Assembly (NCBI GenBank): GCA_016235445.1
Contig: JACRLB010000015.1
Coordinates: 124,001-188,000 of the forward strand
DNA from: Chloroflexota bacterium
GTDB taxonomy: Bacteria; Chloroflexota; Anaerolineae; Anaerolineales; Villigracilaceae
Length of the DNA: 64,000 nt
Reading direction: 5' to 3'
Positions 39,321-47,264 of this stretch are shown here, in pieces (within the stretch, counting starts at the first letter, position 1; every line of letters begins with the position of its first letter). Below the pieces are notes generated by a model. The model saw only the letters and a program-made list of their open reading frames with translations, was not told where the DNA came from and did no database searches. A program made the translations under genes and the position numbers.

Positions 39321-39407
39321 TTACGCCCAGGCTTCCTGGCCAAATAGAAGCAGGTCATCAAGCGTATCTGCGAGTACGCCGTCATCATCAAAGATGATCA
39401 ATGCCAT
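39321..39407 (-). pseudogene. N-terminal remnant of a HAD-superfamily phosphatase
   Basis: A 28-codon open frame reads MALIIFDDDGVLADTLDDLL and then ends at TAA. IFDDDGVLADT is HAD motif I (DxDGxLxDT), normally followed by 200 or so residues that are missing here. The next 30 bp show no continuation in any frame, so a 3' deletion is likely. It lies in a decayed strip with a frameshifted permease gene. Confidence 0.7.
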
Positions 39408-39428
39408 GAAAAGGGTTTCCGTTTCGAA

Positions 39429-40297
39429 CTAGAACGCGGTTGCAATGATACCGACGATCGCCATGACGATTCCAAGTCCTTGAACTTTTGAGACATTGTC
39501 TTTCAAGAAAAGAACAGCCAGCATGATCGTCACAATTGACAAAGCGGAGGCGATGGGTGTGATTAAGATGGCGTCTCCAATGGTCAATCCATAATTTACG
39601 AGCGCCACGGCGCTTACTTCGATAATGCCCATCAGCAAGATCATGTATTTTGTTTTTGTCGAACTATTTGTCAATCCAATTTCTTGTTTTGCAGAAAAGG
39701 AGAAGAGCAGTAAGAATATGGCAATTCCAAATTTTACAAGCAAGGTTGTTAAGAACCACCCGAGTTCTTCAGAAATGATTTCGCTGATATTCCAAAAGAC
39801 TCCAAAGAAGAAAGCGCCTAAAATCGCCTTTTTGACGCCCAATGAAAGTTGAAACCTTTGATTTGCAATGCTGTCCCAATCAATCGCGGCGAGTGTTGCG
39901 CCAGAGAGGATCATCAAAACGCCGATGGTTTGTGTTGCGCTGAGTCGTTGTCCCATAAAAAGAAAAGCGAATAACATGGTGAAAACAGCCCACAGGTTCA
40001 TCGTCGCGGCGATGATCGAAATATTGCCTTTCTCAAAGCCTTTGAAAAAGAACAAATACCCGGCAGAGTAGACGGTTGCGGCAATGGGAGACAAAATGAT
40101 TGCCCAAATGGAAAGGTTAATATCTGTTTTGAAGGCAAAGGCAAGCAGAAAAATGGAACCCAAGCCTGCCAATTGCGACCAAAACAAAGACTTGAAAGAA
40201 CTGATCTGTTTTGAAAAGATGCCCCCAGAAAATCATAAATTCCCCACCCCAACATGCCGCCCATTCCCAGTACTATGCTTAAGATGGTTATATTCAT
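39429..40297 (-). pseudogene. EamA/DMT-type permease gene with a single-base frameshift
   Basis: The N-terminal frame starts at 40297 (MNITILSIVLGMGGMLGWGI) and the rest is in another frame through 39429. Adding one G to the run of five (plus strand C at 40222-40226) joins them into one EamA-type permease of about 289 residues, whose joined peptide would read FLGGIFSKQISSFKS. The protein would have about ten helices, including the segment LGIVMAIVGIIATAF at the end. This is either a real frameshift pseudogene or a homopolymer sequencing error. The substrate is unknown. Confidence 0.85.
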
Positions 40298-40395
40298 GAA
40301 TGTTATAAACTTTCTTTGAGTCTGAGTTGATTTACTTGTGGCAAAATATTACGGCTTGCATTTTTGGTACTGTTTCCTTGTGTACCTTTCACACA

Positions 40396-40436
40396 TACCA
40401 AAACACTGGCTTCAACCCTGTCTGCTTGAAAATCTC
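40396..40436. repeat. Diverged gene-3'-end repeat R1, bounding the toxin-antitoxin strip
   Basis: It reads TACCAAAACACTGGCTTC on the plus strand. On the minus strand it encodes IFKQTGLKPVFWY, parallel to VFRQAGLRSVFWY of repeats R2 and R3. It lies 50 bp beyond the nucleotidyltransferase gene stop and is followed by a CCCTCTCC-GGAGAGGG hairpin. Confidence 0.7.
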
Positions 40437-40485
40437 GCCATTCCCCTGGCCCTCTCCCGCAGGGAGAGGGACTCGGCGAGCAGAT

Positions 40486-41115
40486 TTACCACTTGCGCGG
40501 TGTATCTCCCTTTTCAATTACGTCTTTCACCTTCGCAAGCGTTTTGAGCCACATATCGAGAGTTTCTGGTCCAATGCGGGCGGCATATTTGGCAATTTCT
40601 TCAATGTCAACCTGGTAATTACTAAAGCCGCGCAGACAGAAAAATAAAATGGCAAAAATATCGTCTGGATGTTTGTTTGACCTGCCTTCATTCCATGCCT
40701 GTAACTTCCCGATAATGATGTCGGTAGGTTGGGCGACCCACGCTTCAAAGGGTTCATCGTTTTCATCGGTGAAGGTCTCGCGTATGCGGCGGTCAAAGGC
40801 AATTTGGTAATTAGGTTCGCGCTTCAAGGGGACGAGGTCAGCTTTGTAACCTTCACTTGAATCAATGATGTTGAACATAATTCCCATTTCAACAGAATTT
40901 TTTATCATCTCAGGATCGGCATAATAACGCGGGAGGGGAAATTTTTGAGATAAGGCTTCAAAATCTGTTTTGCGTAAATCCACAATGATGTCAATATCAT
41001 GGGTGGCGCGTGTAATTCCAAAAATCGTGCCCCCAAAAGCGCCGACGATCATATAAGGCGCGCCGATTTCGTCTAATGCTTTTACAACACGAATATAAAA
41101 ATCAAGCATGTTCAT
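40486..41115 (-). CDS. Nucleotidyltransferase-fold protein (AbiEii-like toxin candidate)
   Basis: A 209-residue protein with the minimal nucleotidyltransferase pattern: IVGAFGGTIFGITRATHDID, then IIVDLRK, giving the GG and DxD motifs near residues 24-46. KADLVPLK supplies a third Asp, and IIIGKLQAWNEGRSNKHPDD resembles the AbiEii/DUF6036 family. Such proteins act as toxins by modifying tRNA or proteins, with a small partner as antitoxin. The upstream 87-residue gene overlaps by 14 bp and is the likely partner. Confidence 0.75.
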   Translation of the reverse strand: MNMLDFYIRVVKALDEIGAPYMIVGAFGGTIFGITRATHDIDIIVDLRKTDFEALSQKFPLPRYYADPEMIKNSVEMGIMFNIIDSSEGYKADLVPLKREPNYQIAFDRRIRETFTDENDEPFEAWVAQPTDIIIGKLQAWNEGRSNKHPDDIFAILFFCLRGFSNYQVDIEEIAKYAARIGPETLDMWLKTLAKVKDVIEKGDTPRKW

Positions 41116-41365
41116 AATTTTTGTCCATGAATATCAAATAATCCAGAATTTTCATATTGATCTCTGGTATGGAAAGTTGTGGAAACTTTCTCTTGAATGC
41201 CGTACGCAAACCAGCGCGTATCATGGAACTGGCTTGCAGGCTCGGGTAAATTCTTTTCCCAGGCGGCATTTTTGCCAGCAATTCCATTTGTCTCCAATCA
41301 ATTGGATTGAGTCCATCCACGATGGCGGAAATTTCTTCTGACGTAAGAATATGTTTTTCAGTCAT
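41102..41365 (-). CDS. Small partner (antitoxin candidate) of the nucleotidyltransferase gene
   Basis: An 87-residue protein without a recognised family, MTEKHILTSEEISAIVDGLN at the start and a helical RIYPSLQASSMIRAGLRTAF middle. AAGGATAA precedes ATG 41365; part of that motif comes from the end of repeat R2. It overlaps the nucleotidyltransferase gene by 14 bp. The antitoxin role is inferred from gene order only. Confidence 0.6.
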   Translation of the reverse strand: MTEKHILTSEEISAIVDGLNPIDWRQMELLAKMPPGKRIYPSLQASSMIRAGLRTAFKRKFPQLSIPEINMKILDYLIFMDKNYEHA

Positions 41366-41380
41366 AATTATCCTTGAATA

Positions 41381-41433
41381 TACCAAAACACTGACCTCAA
41401 CCCAGCCTGCCTAAAAACCTCTGCAACCTGCTC
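41381..41433. repeat. Gene-3'-end repeat R2, between two toxin-antitoxin modules
   Basis: Identical over 53 bp to R3 (42148-42200), which is the 3' end of the alkylmercury lyase-like reading frame. On the minus strand it reads EQVAEVFRQAGLRSVFWY. It lies 18 bp after vapC and 15 bp before the next module. Confidence 0.88.
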
Positions 41434-41451
41434 CATGCTCGTTCATGAAAA

Positions 41452-41853
41452 TCACACCATCCAATCTTCAATTTTCAATTTTGGGATGCGTTGAAACTCG
41501 CTCGTATTATTCGTAACCAAAACAACGCCAAGGCTCAAAGCGTGCGCGCCGATTAACATGTCCATTGAGCCAATCACTCTGCCCTCCCGCTCCAGATAGG
41601 CTCTTACAAAACCATAGGCGGCTGACGCTTGTTGATCGAAGTCGGCAATTTCGATGGGCAGAAGAAATTGCTCCAGAGCGGATAAATTTCTCTCAACCTG
41701 GTTGCTCTTGTTTGCGCCATGGGTCAACTCCGCAATTGTGATGGATGAAACACCAACTTCACCTGGGGCACAAGCGGTCAATCTGTCAATAAGAGGTTGG
41801 GGTTGATAACGAATCAAGCTAATGCAGATATTTGTATCCAACATATATTTCAT
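41452..41853 (-). CDS. vapC: VapC-type PIN-domain ribonuclease toxin
   Basis: A 133-residue PIN domain protein. The four acidic positions are visible: LDTNICISLI (Asp6), SITIAELTHGA (Glu), IGSMDMLIGAHAL (Asp) and VTNNTSEFQRI, where Asn stands for the usual Asp before the final block. VapC toxins cleave tRNA or rRNA in a Mg-dependent manner. It overlaps vapB by 4 bp. Confidence 0.92.
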   Translation of the reverse strand: MKYMLDTNICISLIRYQPQPLIDRLTACAPGEVGVSSITIAELTHGANKSNQVERNLSALEQFLLPIEIADFDQQASAAYGFVRAYLEREGRVIGSMDMLIGAHALSLGVVLVTNNTSEFQRIPKLKIEDWMV

Positions 41854-42083
41854 AAAAACGCCTCACCCCGATTTTGCGCAAGCAGTTGATTTCGTTCATT
41901 CATAAAGTCTGTTGAGAAAAGCGAGAGGCTATCCAGCAAAGTATTCCATGGTGTTTGGTAGGGAAGAAGTACAACCGCATTGCCGACCCGCTTGATGTAA
42001 ACACGGTCACTTCCAAAGCGAAATTCTTTTGGAAGGCGCACTGCTTGGCTTTTGCCATTCTGAAATAATTTTGCAGTTTCCAT
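41850..42083 (-). CDS. vapB: VapB-type AbrB-fold antitoxin
   Basis: A 77-residue antitoxin. The N-terminal AbrB/MazE swapped hairpin reads METAKLFQNGKSQAVRLPKE and then VYIKRVGNAVVLLP. The C-terminal acidic helix would occupy the VapC active site. AGGAGA precedes ATG 42083, and a long AT-rich palindrome immediately upstream is a likely autoregulatory operator. Confidence 0.92.
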   Translation of the reverse strand: METAKLFQNGKSQAVRLPKEFRFGSDRVYIKRVGNAVVLLPYQTPWNTLLDSLSLFSTDFMNERNQLLAQNRGEAFL

Positions 42084-42094
42084 TTTATCTCCTT

Positions 42095-42119
42095 AAGTAT
42101 ATATTTATAGTATATACTT
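42095..42119. promoter_or_regulatory. Candidate VapB operator
   Basis: AAGTATATA and TATATACTT are perfect 9-bp arms with a 7-bp spacer, 12 bp upstream of the vapB ATG. Autorepressing VapBC complexes usually bind such inverted repeats over the promoter. Confidence 0.75.
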
Positions 42120-42140
42120 AATTTCGGTTCTGTCAAGTTT

Positions 42141-42353
42141 CTACGCATACCAAAACACTGACCTCAACCCAGCCTGCCTAAAAACCTCTGCAACCTGCTC
42201 ACTGCTTCGTCCATGAAAATCCACGGACATTCGCTCCCCGTACCAAAGCTTGGAAAGTTTCCAAACTTGTTCAATGGTGAGAACTTCTCCGCGTTCGAGA
42301 TGATTTCGCTTGCACCATTTGTCAACCCACTCCTCCGACTGGAAGAGAAGCAT
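42141..42353 (-). CDS. Alkylmercury lyase (MerB)-like C-terminal domain, 70 residues, possibly truncated
   Basis: It reads MLLFQSEEWVDKWC, then EVLTIEQVWKLSKLWYG and FHGRSSEQVAEVFRQAGLRS. This resembles the C-terminal segment of MerB-like proteins (SEEHxxxW, WYGDRL, GLTGxFW). There is an in-frame stop two codons before the ATG and no Shine-Dalgarno motif, so it is either a free-standing small protein or the tail of a lost gene. Its last 53 coding bases are duplicated as R2, with a diverged relative as R1. Function is unknown. Confidence 0.55.
   Translation of the reverse strand: MLLFQSEEWVDKWCKRNHLERGEVLTIEQVWKLSKLWYGERMSVDFHGRSSEQVAEVFRQAGLRSVFWYA
42148..42200. repeat. Repeat R3, within the 3' end of the MerB-like frame
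   Basis: The copy of the 53-bp repeat that is still part of a longer reading frame, so it is the probable source of R2. Confidence 0.85.
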
Positions 42354-42378
42354 GGTTGCTCAGGTGAAGATGAGGTTA

Positions 42379-42852
42379 TCACGCCAGCAGGCGATGTAAT
42401 TCGAGGTTGGCTTGTGCATGAGTAATGGATAACGCAAATCCCCACTCTCCGAGCAAAGCGTTCCGTACCTGTTCCAGGAGCGTTTGCTCATTATCATTCA
42501 GCGACTTGATTTTTTGGGCGGCTGAGAGGTCGCGGATGATCTGGCAAAGAGATTCGGCGCGGCCGTCTTTTTGCAAATCCAGCAGGTAGGTTCGGCGTTC
42601 CTGTCGATCCTCTGGCAAGGGCTCTCCCGGAGCGGATAAAATGGCAATCAGTTTCTTGAACCCGGATTGTGGAGTGGGGGATCGGAGTCGGCTTCCCAAT
42701 TTCTTGTCTGCCGGGACCCAGACGATCATGTCCCGTATCTGGACTGCATAATATAGGACATTTGAGCCGGATAAATCCTGCTCCTCCATACTGACGATCT
42801 GTCCAAATCCATACGTCCAGTGCATCACTGGGTCACCTTTGTGAAAATCCAT
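42379..42852 (-). CDS. CarD/CdnL-like transcription regulator
   Basis: A 157-residue protein starting MDFHKGDPVMHWTYGFGQIV, the Tudor-like RNA polymerase interaction domain of CarD/CdnL, with VLYYAVQIRDMIVWVPADK completing the beta sheet. The helical C-terminal half (about 75-157) should contact promoter DNA. CarD proteins stabilise open complexes at rRNA and other promoters. AGGAGGT precedes the ATG. A housekeeping CarD might exist elsewhere, and this could be a paralogue. Confidence 0.82.
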   Translation of the reverse strand: MDFHKGDPVMHWTYGFGQIVSMEEQDLSGSNVLYYAVQIRDMIVWVPADKKLGSRLRSPTPQSGFKKLIAILSAPGEPLPEDRQERRTYLLDLQKDGRAESLCQIIRDLSAAQKIKSLNDNEQTLLEQVRNALLGEWGFALSITHAQANLELHRLLA

Positions 42853-42922
42853 GAGTACCTCCTATAACAATTGAGCGAAAAAGCAAAAAACACCAGCCTA
42901 AAGAATAAAATCTGATCATCCT

Positions 42923-43879
42923 TTAAACTTGTTCATCCAACCATTGAAGCATTGCACGAACGCTCCCTGTGGCCATGCCAATGCTGGTATCCGCGGCGCC
43001 ATAATAGATGCGGATTGTATCGCCGTCAGGCGCAAGGGTGTAGCCACACGGGAAGACAACTTTGTCCACATCCCCATGTAATTCATATGGCTCTTCAGGG
43101 CCAAACACCCACTCGTTGCCGCGCTTCAAACAAAGCTCTGGGTTATTCAGATCGAACAACGCAAGGCCGAGCCTGTATATGGAGCCAGACGCATTTTGCT
43201 TTACGCCATGATAAATCATCAGCCAGCCCTGCGGCGTCTCAATTAGCGGCGGGGAAAGACCGATCTTGTTTGCATCCCACCAACCGCCCAGGCGCGCTTC
43301 TAGAATTTTTTTATGCCCGCCCCAGTTGCGTAAATCCGAAGAGTAGGATATCCAAATATGCGCGCTCGTTGGCCCCACTGGACGATGGATCAAAGCCCAT
43401 TGATCATTGATTTTACGCGGCAGGAGCGCCGCATCTTTATCTTCGGGCTGCATGATCACACCGAAGCGCTCGAAGGAGCGGAAATCTTTTGTGAGCGCCA
43501 AAGCCACGCCCGGTCCGCCGCTTGCGTAGGCGGTATATACGATGGCATACTGCCCCAATTCAGGGACATACGTAATGCGCGGATCTTCGATGCCCCACAA
43601 TTCATCGGGGTAATGTTCCGGGTCAGCCATGAAAGTTGGCATGGCGTCGATCTGCCAGTTGTCAATGCCATTCACAGAACGCGCGGCGCATAAATGGGAA
43701 TGGCCGCGACGATCCTCCACGCGGCATAAGAGCAGGGTGGCGCCGTCAGCCAGTAAAGTGGCGCCAGGGTTAAATATGCTGTGGGCTTGATATGGCCAGT
43801 TTGCGGCTGTCAGGATCGGGTTGAGTTTGTGGCGTTGAAATAAATCCGATGGATGATTGTTCATTGTGAATATGCTCAT
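42923..43879 (-). CDS. GH130-family beta-mannoside phosphorylase
   Basis: A 318-residue five-bladed propeller enzyme that phosphorolyses beta-mannosides. GH130 signatures are FNPGATLLADGATLLLCRVE, GIEDPRITYV with catalytic Asp, KDAALLPRKI, YHGVKQ and DKVVFPCGYTL. ATG 43879 or 43864 must be used, because conserved sequence begins by about 43840. It therefore overlaps the 3' end of the upstream GT4 gene by roughly 100 bp in another frame. Which mannoside is cleaved (1,2-, 1,3- or 1,4-linked) cannot be read by eye. Confidence 0.87.
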   Translation of the reverse strand: MSIFTMNNHPSDLFQRHKLNPILTAANWPYQAHSIFNPGATLLADGATLLLCRVEDRRGHSHLCAARSVNGIDNWQIDAMPTFMADPEHYPDELWGIEDPRITYVPELGQYAIVYTAYASGGPGVALALTKDFRSFERFGVIMQPEDKDAALLPRKINDQWALIHRPVGPTSAHIWISYSSDLRNWGGHKKILEARLGGWWDANKIGLSPPLIETPQGWLMIYHGVKQNASGSIYRLGLALFDLNNPELCLKRGNEWVFGPEEPYELHGDVDKVVFPCGYTLAPDGDTIRIYYGAADTSIGMATGSVRAMLQWLDEQV

Positions 43880-46145
43880 TGGGTTGATCAATATTTTCTG
43901 CCAGCTTTAATTCCAAAAGCGATTGGAGAAAGGCAAGCGTGGACTCTGCACCCTGGTTTTCATTCGGCCGATCAGGATGCAAACCGTCGCGGCAGCCTCC
44001 TGTGGTGGGGTCGTAGACTGGGAGGTGTAAATCGTTTCGCCCGAGGAACCATTCGAAGGCGCTGCGGGCTTCTGTGTACCAGCTTTTTTCAGCTGTGATT
44101 CGATACCCTTCAAGACAGGCAGAGACCATCGCCTGCGCCTCAACAGGTTGTTGATCAAAGCGGGCGCGTTCGCCGCCTCTTGGATAAAATCCATTGGAGC
44201 CGATGGGTACGAAATGTTTATTTTCCGTGTCTGCGTGCTGTAATTCGGCAAGCCAATTGAGAGACTCCAAACCCACCGCGGTCATTTCAGGGTTTGGTAT
44301 GGATTGTCCGCTTACCAGCATGGCATGTGACAGGGCGGCATTGCAATACGTCAGCTTATCTTCAAACCAGTTCCATCCAACAGACTTGTTATCCCTGTAC
44401 AGTGACAACAGCCGGCCTGCCAATTCCTCCTGCACCTGCCCAACGCGGCGGTCACCGGCGAACAACTGTAAGTATTCATGGATACCGATCAATGCAAAAG
44501 CCCAGGCGCGCGGGCTGGTCGTTTCGAGAATGGAGAGCAGGGATTGCTGAAATACACGTCCTGCCATGTTGTGCAATGTTGGCGTATTCGAATGTCCCAA
44601 TACAACGCCCAGCGCCCACAATGCGCGGCCATGACTGTCATCCGAACCAGTCTCTTCGAGCCAGTTTCGCTGATAATCCATGAAGTTTCGAAAACGTCTC
44701 GTTTTGGCATTGAAGGCATGCCAGGTGAAAGCGAGATAGCGGGTCGCTAATTCTGTGGCTTCCTTATTTCCCAGCTCCTCCAAAAGCGCGCTGACCAGCA
44801 AGGCGCGGGCATTGTCATCGGTTGTATAACCTTCACTATAATTGGGCGTTGTAAAAATGGCATGTTGGAATATGCCGGTATCATCCGTGAGATGATGCAA
44901 ATGTTCCAATTTAAGGGGAGGTAGTTCACCTGCGCGTTTATCCAAGGCCTTGACTGCAAATTCTGCCTGGGCAAAATGACGCCGCTCGGCACGGGCGCGT
45001 TCAAAGGTTTGCATGTAACGGCGTGAAACCTGCGGCCAGATCATATCGCGGCCAAAAATATAGGCGCGCTTACGCATGGCATGGCGTTTTGACTCATTTC
45101 CAAGCAGGTCGATCACCTGCTCGGCCAAAGCTTGTGGATCACTAAACGGCACCAATGCTCCACGGTCATCTGCCAGCATTTCTTCCGCATACCAGTACGG
45201 TGTGGAGATGACTGCCTTTCCTGCCCCGAGAGTGTAGGCTAGCGTTCCTGATGTGATCTGTGCCGCATCGAGATACGGCGTGATATAGATGTCCGAAGCG
45301 CTGATGAACTGGATCAATTCCTCCAGGCTGACGAAACGGTTATAAAAAATCACATTTCCCTCCACGCCCTTTTCATGAGCCAGCCATTGCAGGGAAAGGC
45401 GATAGGTTTCCCCTTCGTTCTGTATTACGTGTGGGTGGGTTGCACCAACGACGATATAGACTACGTTGGGATGTTTCTCCAAGATGGCTGGTAGCGCCGC
45501 GATAACATTCTCAATGCCTTTGTTTGCCGAAAGCAAACCAAAACTAAGCAAAACGCTTTTCCCTTCGACCCCAAACAGATCCTTGTGAAAACTTGGGTCT
45601 ACGAATGGCACATCGGGAATACCGTGCGGGATGATATCGATCTTTTCTTCAGGAGCGTGATAAATATCCCGCAGAAATTCCGCGCCTCGTTCGCTCATGA
45701 CCACCACACGGTCTGAAAGAGAAATGATCTCTTCCAATACCCGGCGTTGATCGGAATTGGGCTCCTTCAAAACTGTATGCAAGGTCGTGACAATCGGCAT
45801 ACGCAGTTCGCGCAAGAGAGTCAAAATGTAGCCGCCTGCCTTCCCGCCGAAAATTCCGTATTCATGTTGTAAAGAAACCATGTCCACATTATTGATGTTC
45901 AGAAAATCTGCGGCACGGCGGTAGGATTCAATATCCTTCTCGGTTAGTTCGAAGCGAACTCGCGACGGATATTCATAACCCGCTTCGGTATCGTTGACAG
46001 GCAGAGCAATGCAAGCCGTGCCTTTGTACACATCGGCAATGGCTTCGCACAGATCGGTGGTAAATGTGGCAATACCGCATTGACGCGGCAGATAGTTGCC
46101 AATAAAGGCAATACGCTTGATGATCGAATGGGTTGATTTTTCCAT
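43770..46145 (-). CDS. GT4 glycosyltransferase with large C-terminal helical domain
   Basis: A 791-residue two-domain protein. Residues 1-400 form a GT4 unit: FIGNYLPRQCGIATFTTDL, MVSLQHEYGIFGGKAGGYI, LLSFGLLSANKGIENVIAAL, ITPYLDAAQITSGTLAYTLG. Residues about 420-770 form an alpha/alpha-toroid-like domain with GYTTDDNARALLVSALL, DSHGRALWALGVVLGH and PVYDPTTGGCRDGL, resembling glycoside-processing folds. The last 35 or so residues overlap the GH130 gene and look like non-conserved tail. AAAGGAAAG precedes the ATG. The pairing suggests synthesis and phosphorolysis of a mannose-containing oligosaccharide. Confidence 0.85.
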   Translation of the reverse strand: MEKSTHSIIKRIAFIGNYLPRQCGIATFTTDLCEAIADVYKGTACIALPVNDTEAGYEYPSRVRFELTEKDIESYRRAADFLNINNVDMVSLQHEYGIFGGKAGGYILTLLRELRMPIVTTLHTVLKEPNSDQRRVLEEIISLSDRVVVMSERGAEFLRDIYHAPEEKIDIIPHGIPDVPFVDPSFHKDLFGVEGKSVLLSFGLLSANKGIENVIAALPAILEKHPNVVYIVVGATHPHVIQNEGETYRLSLQWLAHEKGVEGNVIFYNRFVSLEELIQFISASDIYITPYLDAAQITSGTLAYTLGAGKAVISTPYWYAEEMLADDRGALVPFSDPQALAEQVIDLLGNESKRHAMRKRAYIFGRDMIWPQVSRRYMQTFERARAERRHFAQAEFAVKALDKRAGELPPLKLEHLHHLTDDTGIFQHAIFTTPNYSEGYTTDDNARALLVSALLEELGNKEATELATRYLAFTWHAFNAKTRRFRNFMDYQRNWLEETGSDDSHGRALWALGVVLGHSNTPTLHNMAGRVFQQSLLSILETTSPRAWAFALIGIHEYLQLFAGDRRVGQVQEELAGRLLSLYRDNKSVGWNWFEDKLTYCNAALSHAMLVSGQSIPNPEMTAVGLESLNWLAELQHADTENKHFVPIGSNGFYPRGGERARFDQQPVEAQAMVSACLEGYRITAEKSWYTEARSAFEWFLGRNDLHLPVYDPTTGGCRDGLHPDRPNENQGAESTLAFLQSLLELKLAENIDQPNEHIHNEQSSIGFISTPQTQPDPDSRKLAISSPQHI

Positions 46146-46184
46146 AGTACTTTCCTTTCAGCCACCCCTGTTGATAAATTATTC

Positions 46185-46528
46185 GTAACTACTCAGTCAC
46201 CTTGCTCCGCCGTGGGCTAAAGCCCGCGGCTATGTTTACAAAGTCGCCTTTAGGCGACTATACCTTGCGCGGTTACAAACTGCGGTTTTCTTGCACCTGT
46301 TCCACGGGGATAAATCCCCTGCTCAGTACATGGAAGCCCTTCGGGCTAGTCCGCTTTAGCGGACTTCAACGAACTGAGGCAGGGCTTAAGCCCGCCGAAT
46401 CCCCATTGCGCAAAAGCGCAATTTGTGACCGTGGGTAGTATAGTCCGCTTTAGCGGACTTTGTAACATAGCCTGGATGTTTACGTCCAGGCGGGCAGGGA
46501 ACGCGCAGGCTCTTGCCTGAGCAGTTAC
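46185..46528. mobile_element. MITE-like palindromic element family M3, copy 2
   Basis: 344 bp with ends GTAACTACTCAG and TGAGCAGTTAC, in opposite orientation to 14752-15055. It contains GCCGTGGGCTAAAGCCCGCGGC, AGTCGCCTTTAGGCGACT (uninterrupted here), two GTCCGCTTTAGCGGAC units and GCCTGGATGTTTACGTCCAGGC. It has no open frame and fills the gap between the GT4 and SRPBCC genes. Confidence 0.8.
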
Positions 46529-46539
46529 AATTATTCAGT

Positions 46540-47013
46540 TTAATTGACAGCCAGAATTGCGCCGCCAACCGGCTGTGTTCGTTTTGTTTCCAGAATTTCC
46601 TTGAGTAGCGCCAGGTTTTCCTTGAGTTGCTTTCTCATCTTTTTTTCGAGAATACTTTCGCTAAATTGCAACGAATTGACTGTATTCATCTGTGCAGAGA
46701 TCTCAACTTTTGTACTTCTACCAACCATTTCGAAGGTGTAGGAAGTGTGTGAATTTAACGGGCCAGAGAGGGATTTGAACGCGTATTTTCTGTTTGGCTC
46801 GTATTCGGTCACTTCAAAAGAACTTATAACCCTGTGACCCATCAAATGACCAACGCTTCGAAAAAAGGATCCCTTGGCGCTGACATCCCTGGAAAGCCTG
46901 TTTGACGCCAATGTTTCGTATTGCCATTGAAAATCGTTTTCCGGCGTACTCATAAAATCGAATATCTGTGTGACAGGCCTGTAAATCATCGTACTTATAT
47001 TCAAATTGATCAT
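46540..47013 (-). CDS. SRPBCC (polyketide cyclase/START-like) protein
   Basis: A 157-residue helix-grip protein with the layout of the polyketide cyclase 2 family: INLNISTMIYRPVTQIFDFM, then TPENDFQWQYETL, YEPNRKYAFKSLSGP and a long C-terminal helix MRKQLKENLALLKEILE. These proteins hold a hydrophobic ligand in a deep pocket; the ligand is unknown. It stands alone on the minus strand, next to M3 copy 2. Confidence 0.82.
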   Translation of the reverse strand: MINLNISTMIYRPVTQIFDFMSTPENDFQWQYETLASNRLSRDVSAKGSFFRSVGHLMGHRVISSFEVTEYEPNRKYAFKSLSGPLNSHTSYTFEMVGRSTKVEISAQMNTVNSLQFSESILEKKMRKQLKENLALLKEILETKRTQPVGGAILAVN

Positions 47014-47061
47014 TCGGCTTTCTCCTTACCGCGCCGCAGTACCGCTAAAAACAAGAATTGC

Positions 47062-47091
47062 CGTCAACCCTATAACAGGGCTGACGGCTGT
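47062..47091 (-). terminator. Hairpin resembling a terminator of the gene remnant upstream
   Basis: The arms GCCGTCA and TGACGGC enclose AACCCT/AGGGC pairing. On the minus strand it is followed by TTCTTGTTTTT. It lies 48 bp downstream of the remnant frame at 47139-47264. Confidence 0.5.
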
Positions 47092-47138
47092 ACCACCGTG
47101 CAAATCCAGTTATTCAACTCTCAACAGCTTCGTTCAAT

Positions 47139-47264
47139 TTAAGACTTGACGCCAAGTTGCCCAAGGATCGCCTTCAGGCCTGCGCCGTCGGTTGGGTGGA
47201 CCACCCATAAGGTGATCTTGTTCTCTTTAACGGTTACTTTTGTCTTTTCAAGTATGGATGGTCC
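47139..47264 (-). pseudogene. C-terminal remnant of an unidentified protein
   Basis: An open stretch without a start codon reads SILEKTKVTVKENKITLWVV, then HPTDGAGLKAILGQLGVKS and TAA. The composition is protein-like and a terminator-like hairpin follows, but a TAG lies directly upstream in frame. It could be a decayed gene tail. The rest of 47014-47527 shows no other supported gene apart from the thrC promoter. Confidence 0.4.

Noticed and set aside
46185-46528. Possible structured RNA or riboswitch upstream of the GT4 gene
   Set aside because: The hairpins are explained by the M3 element, which recurs at 14752 in unrelated context and opposite orientation.
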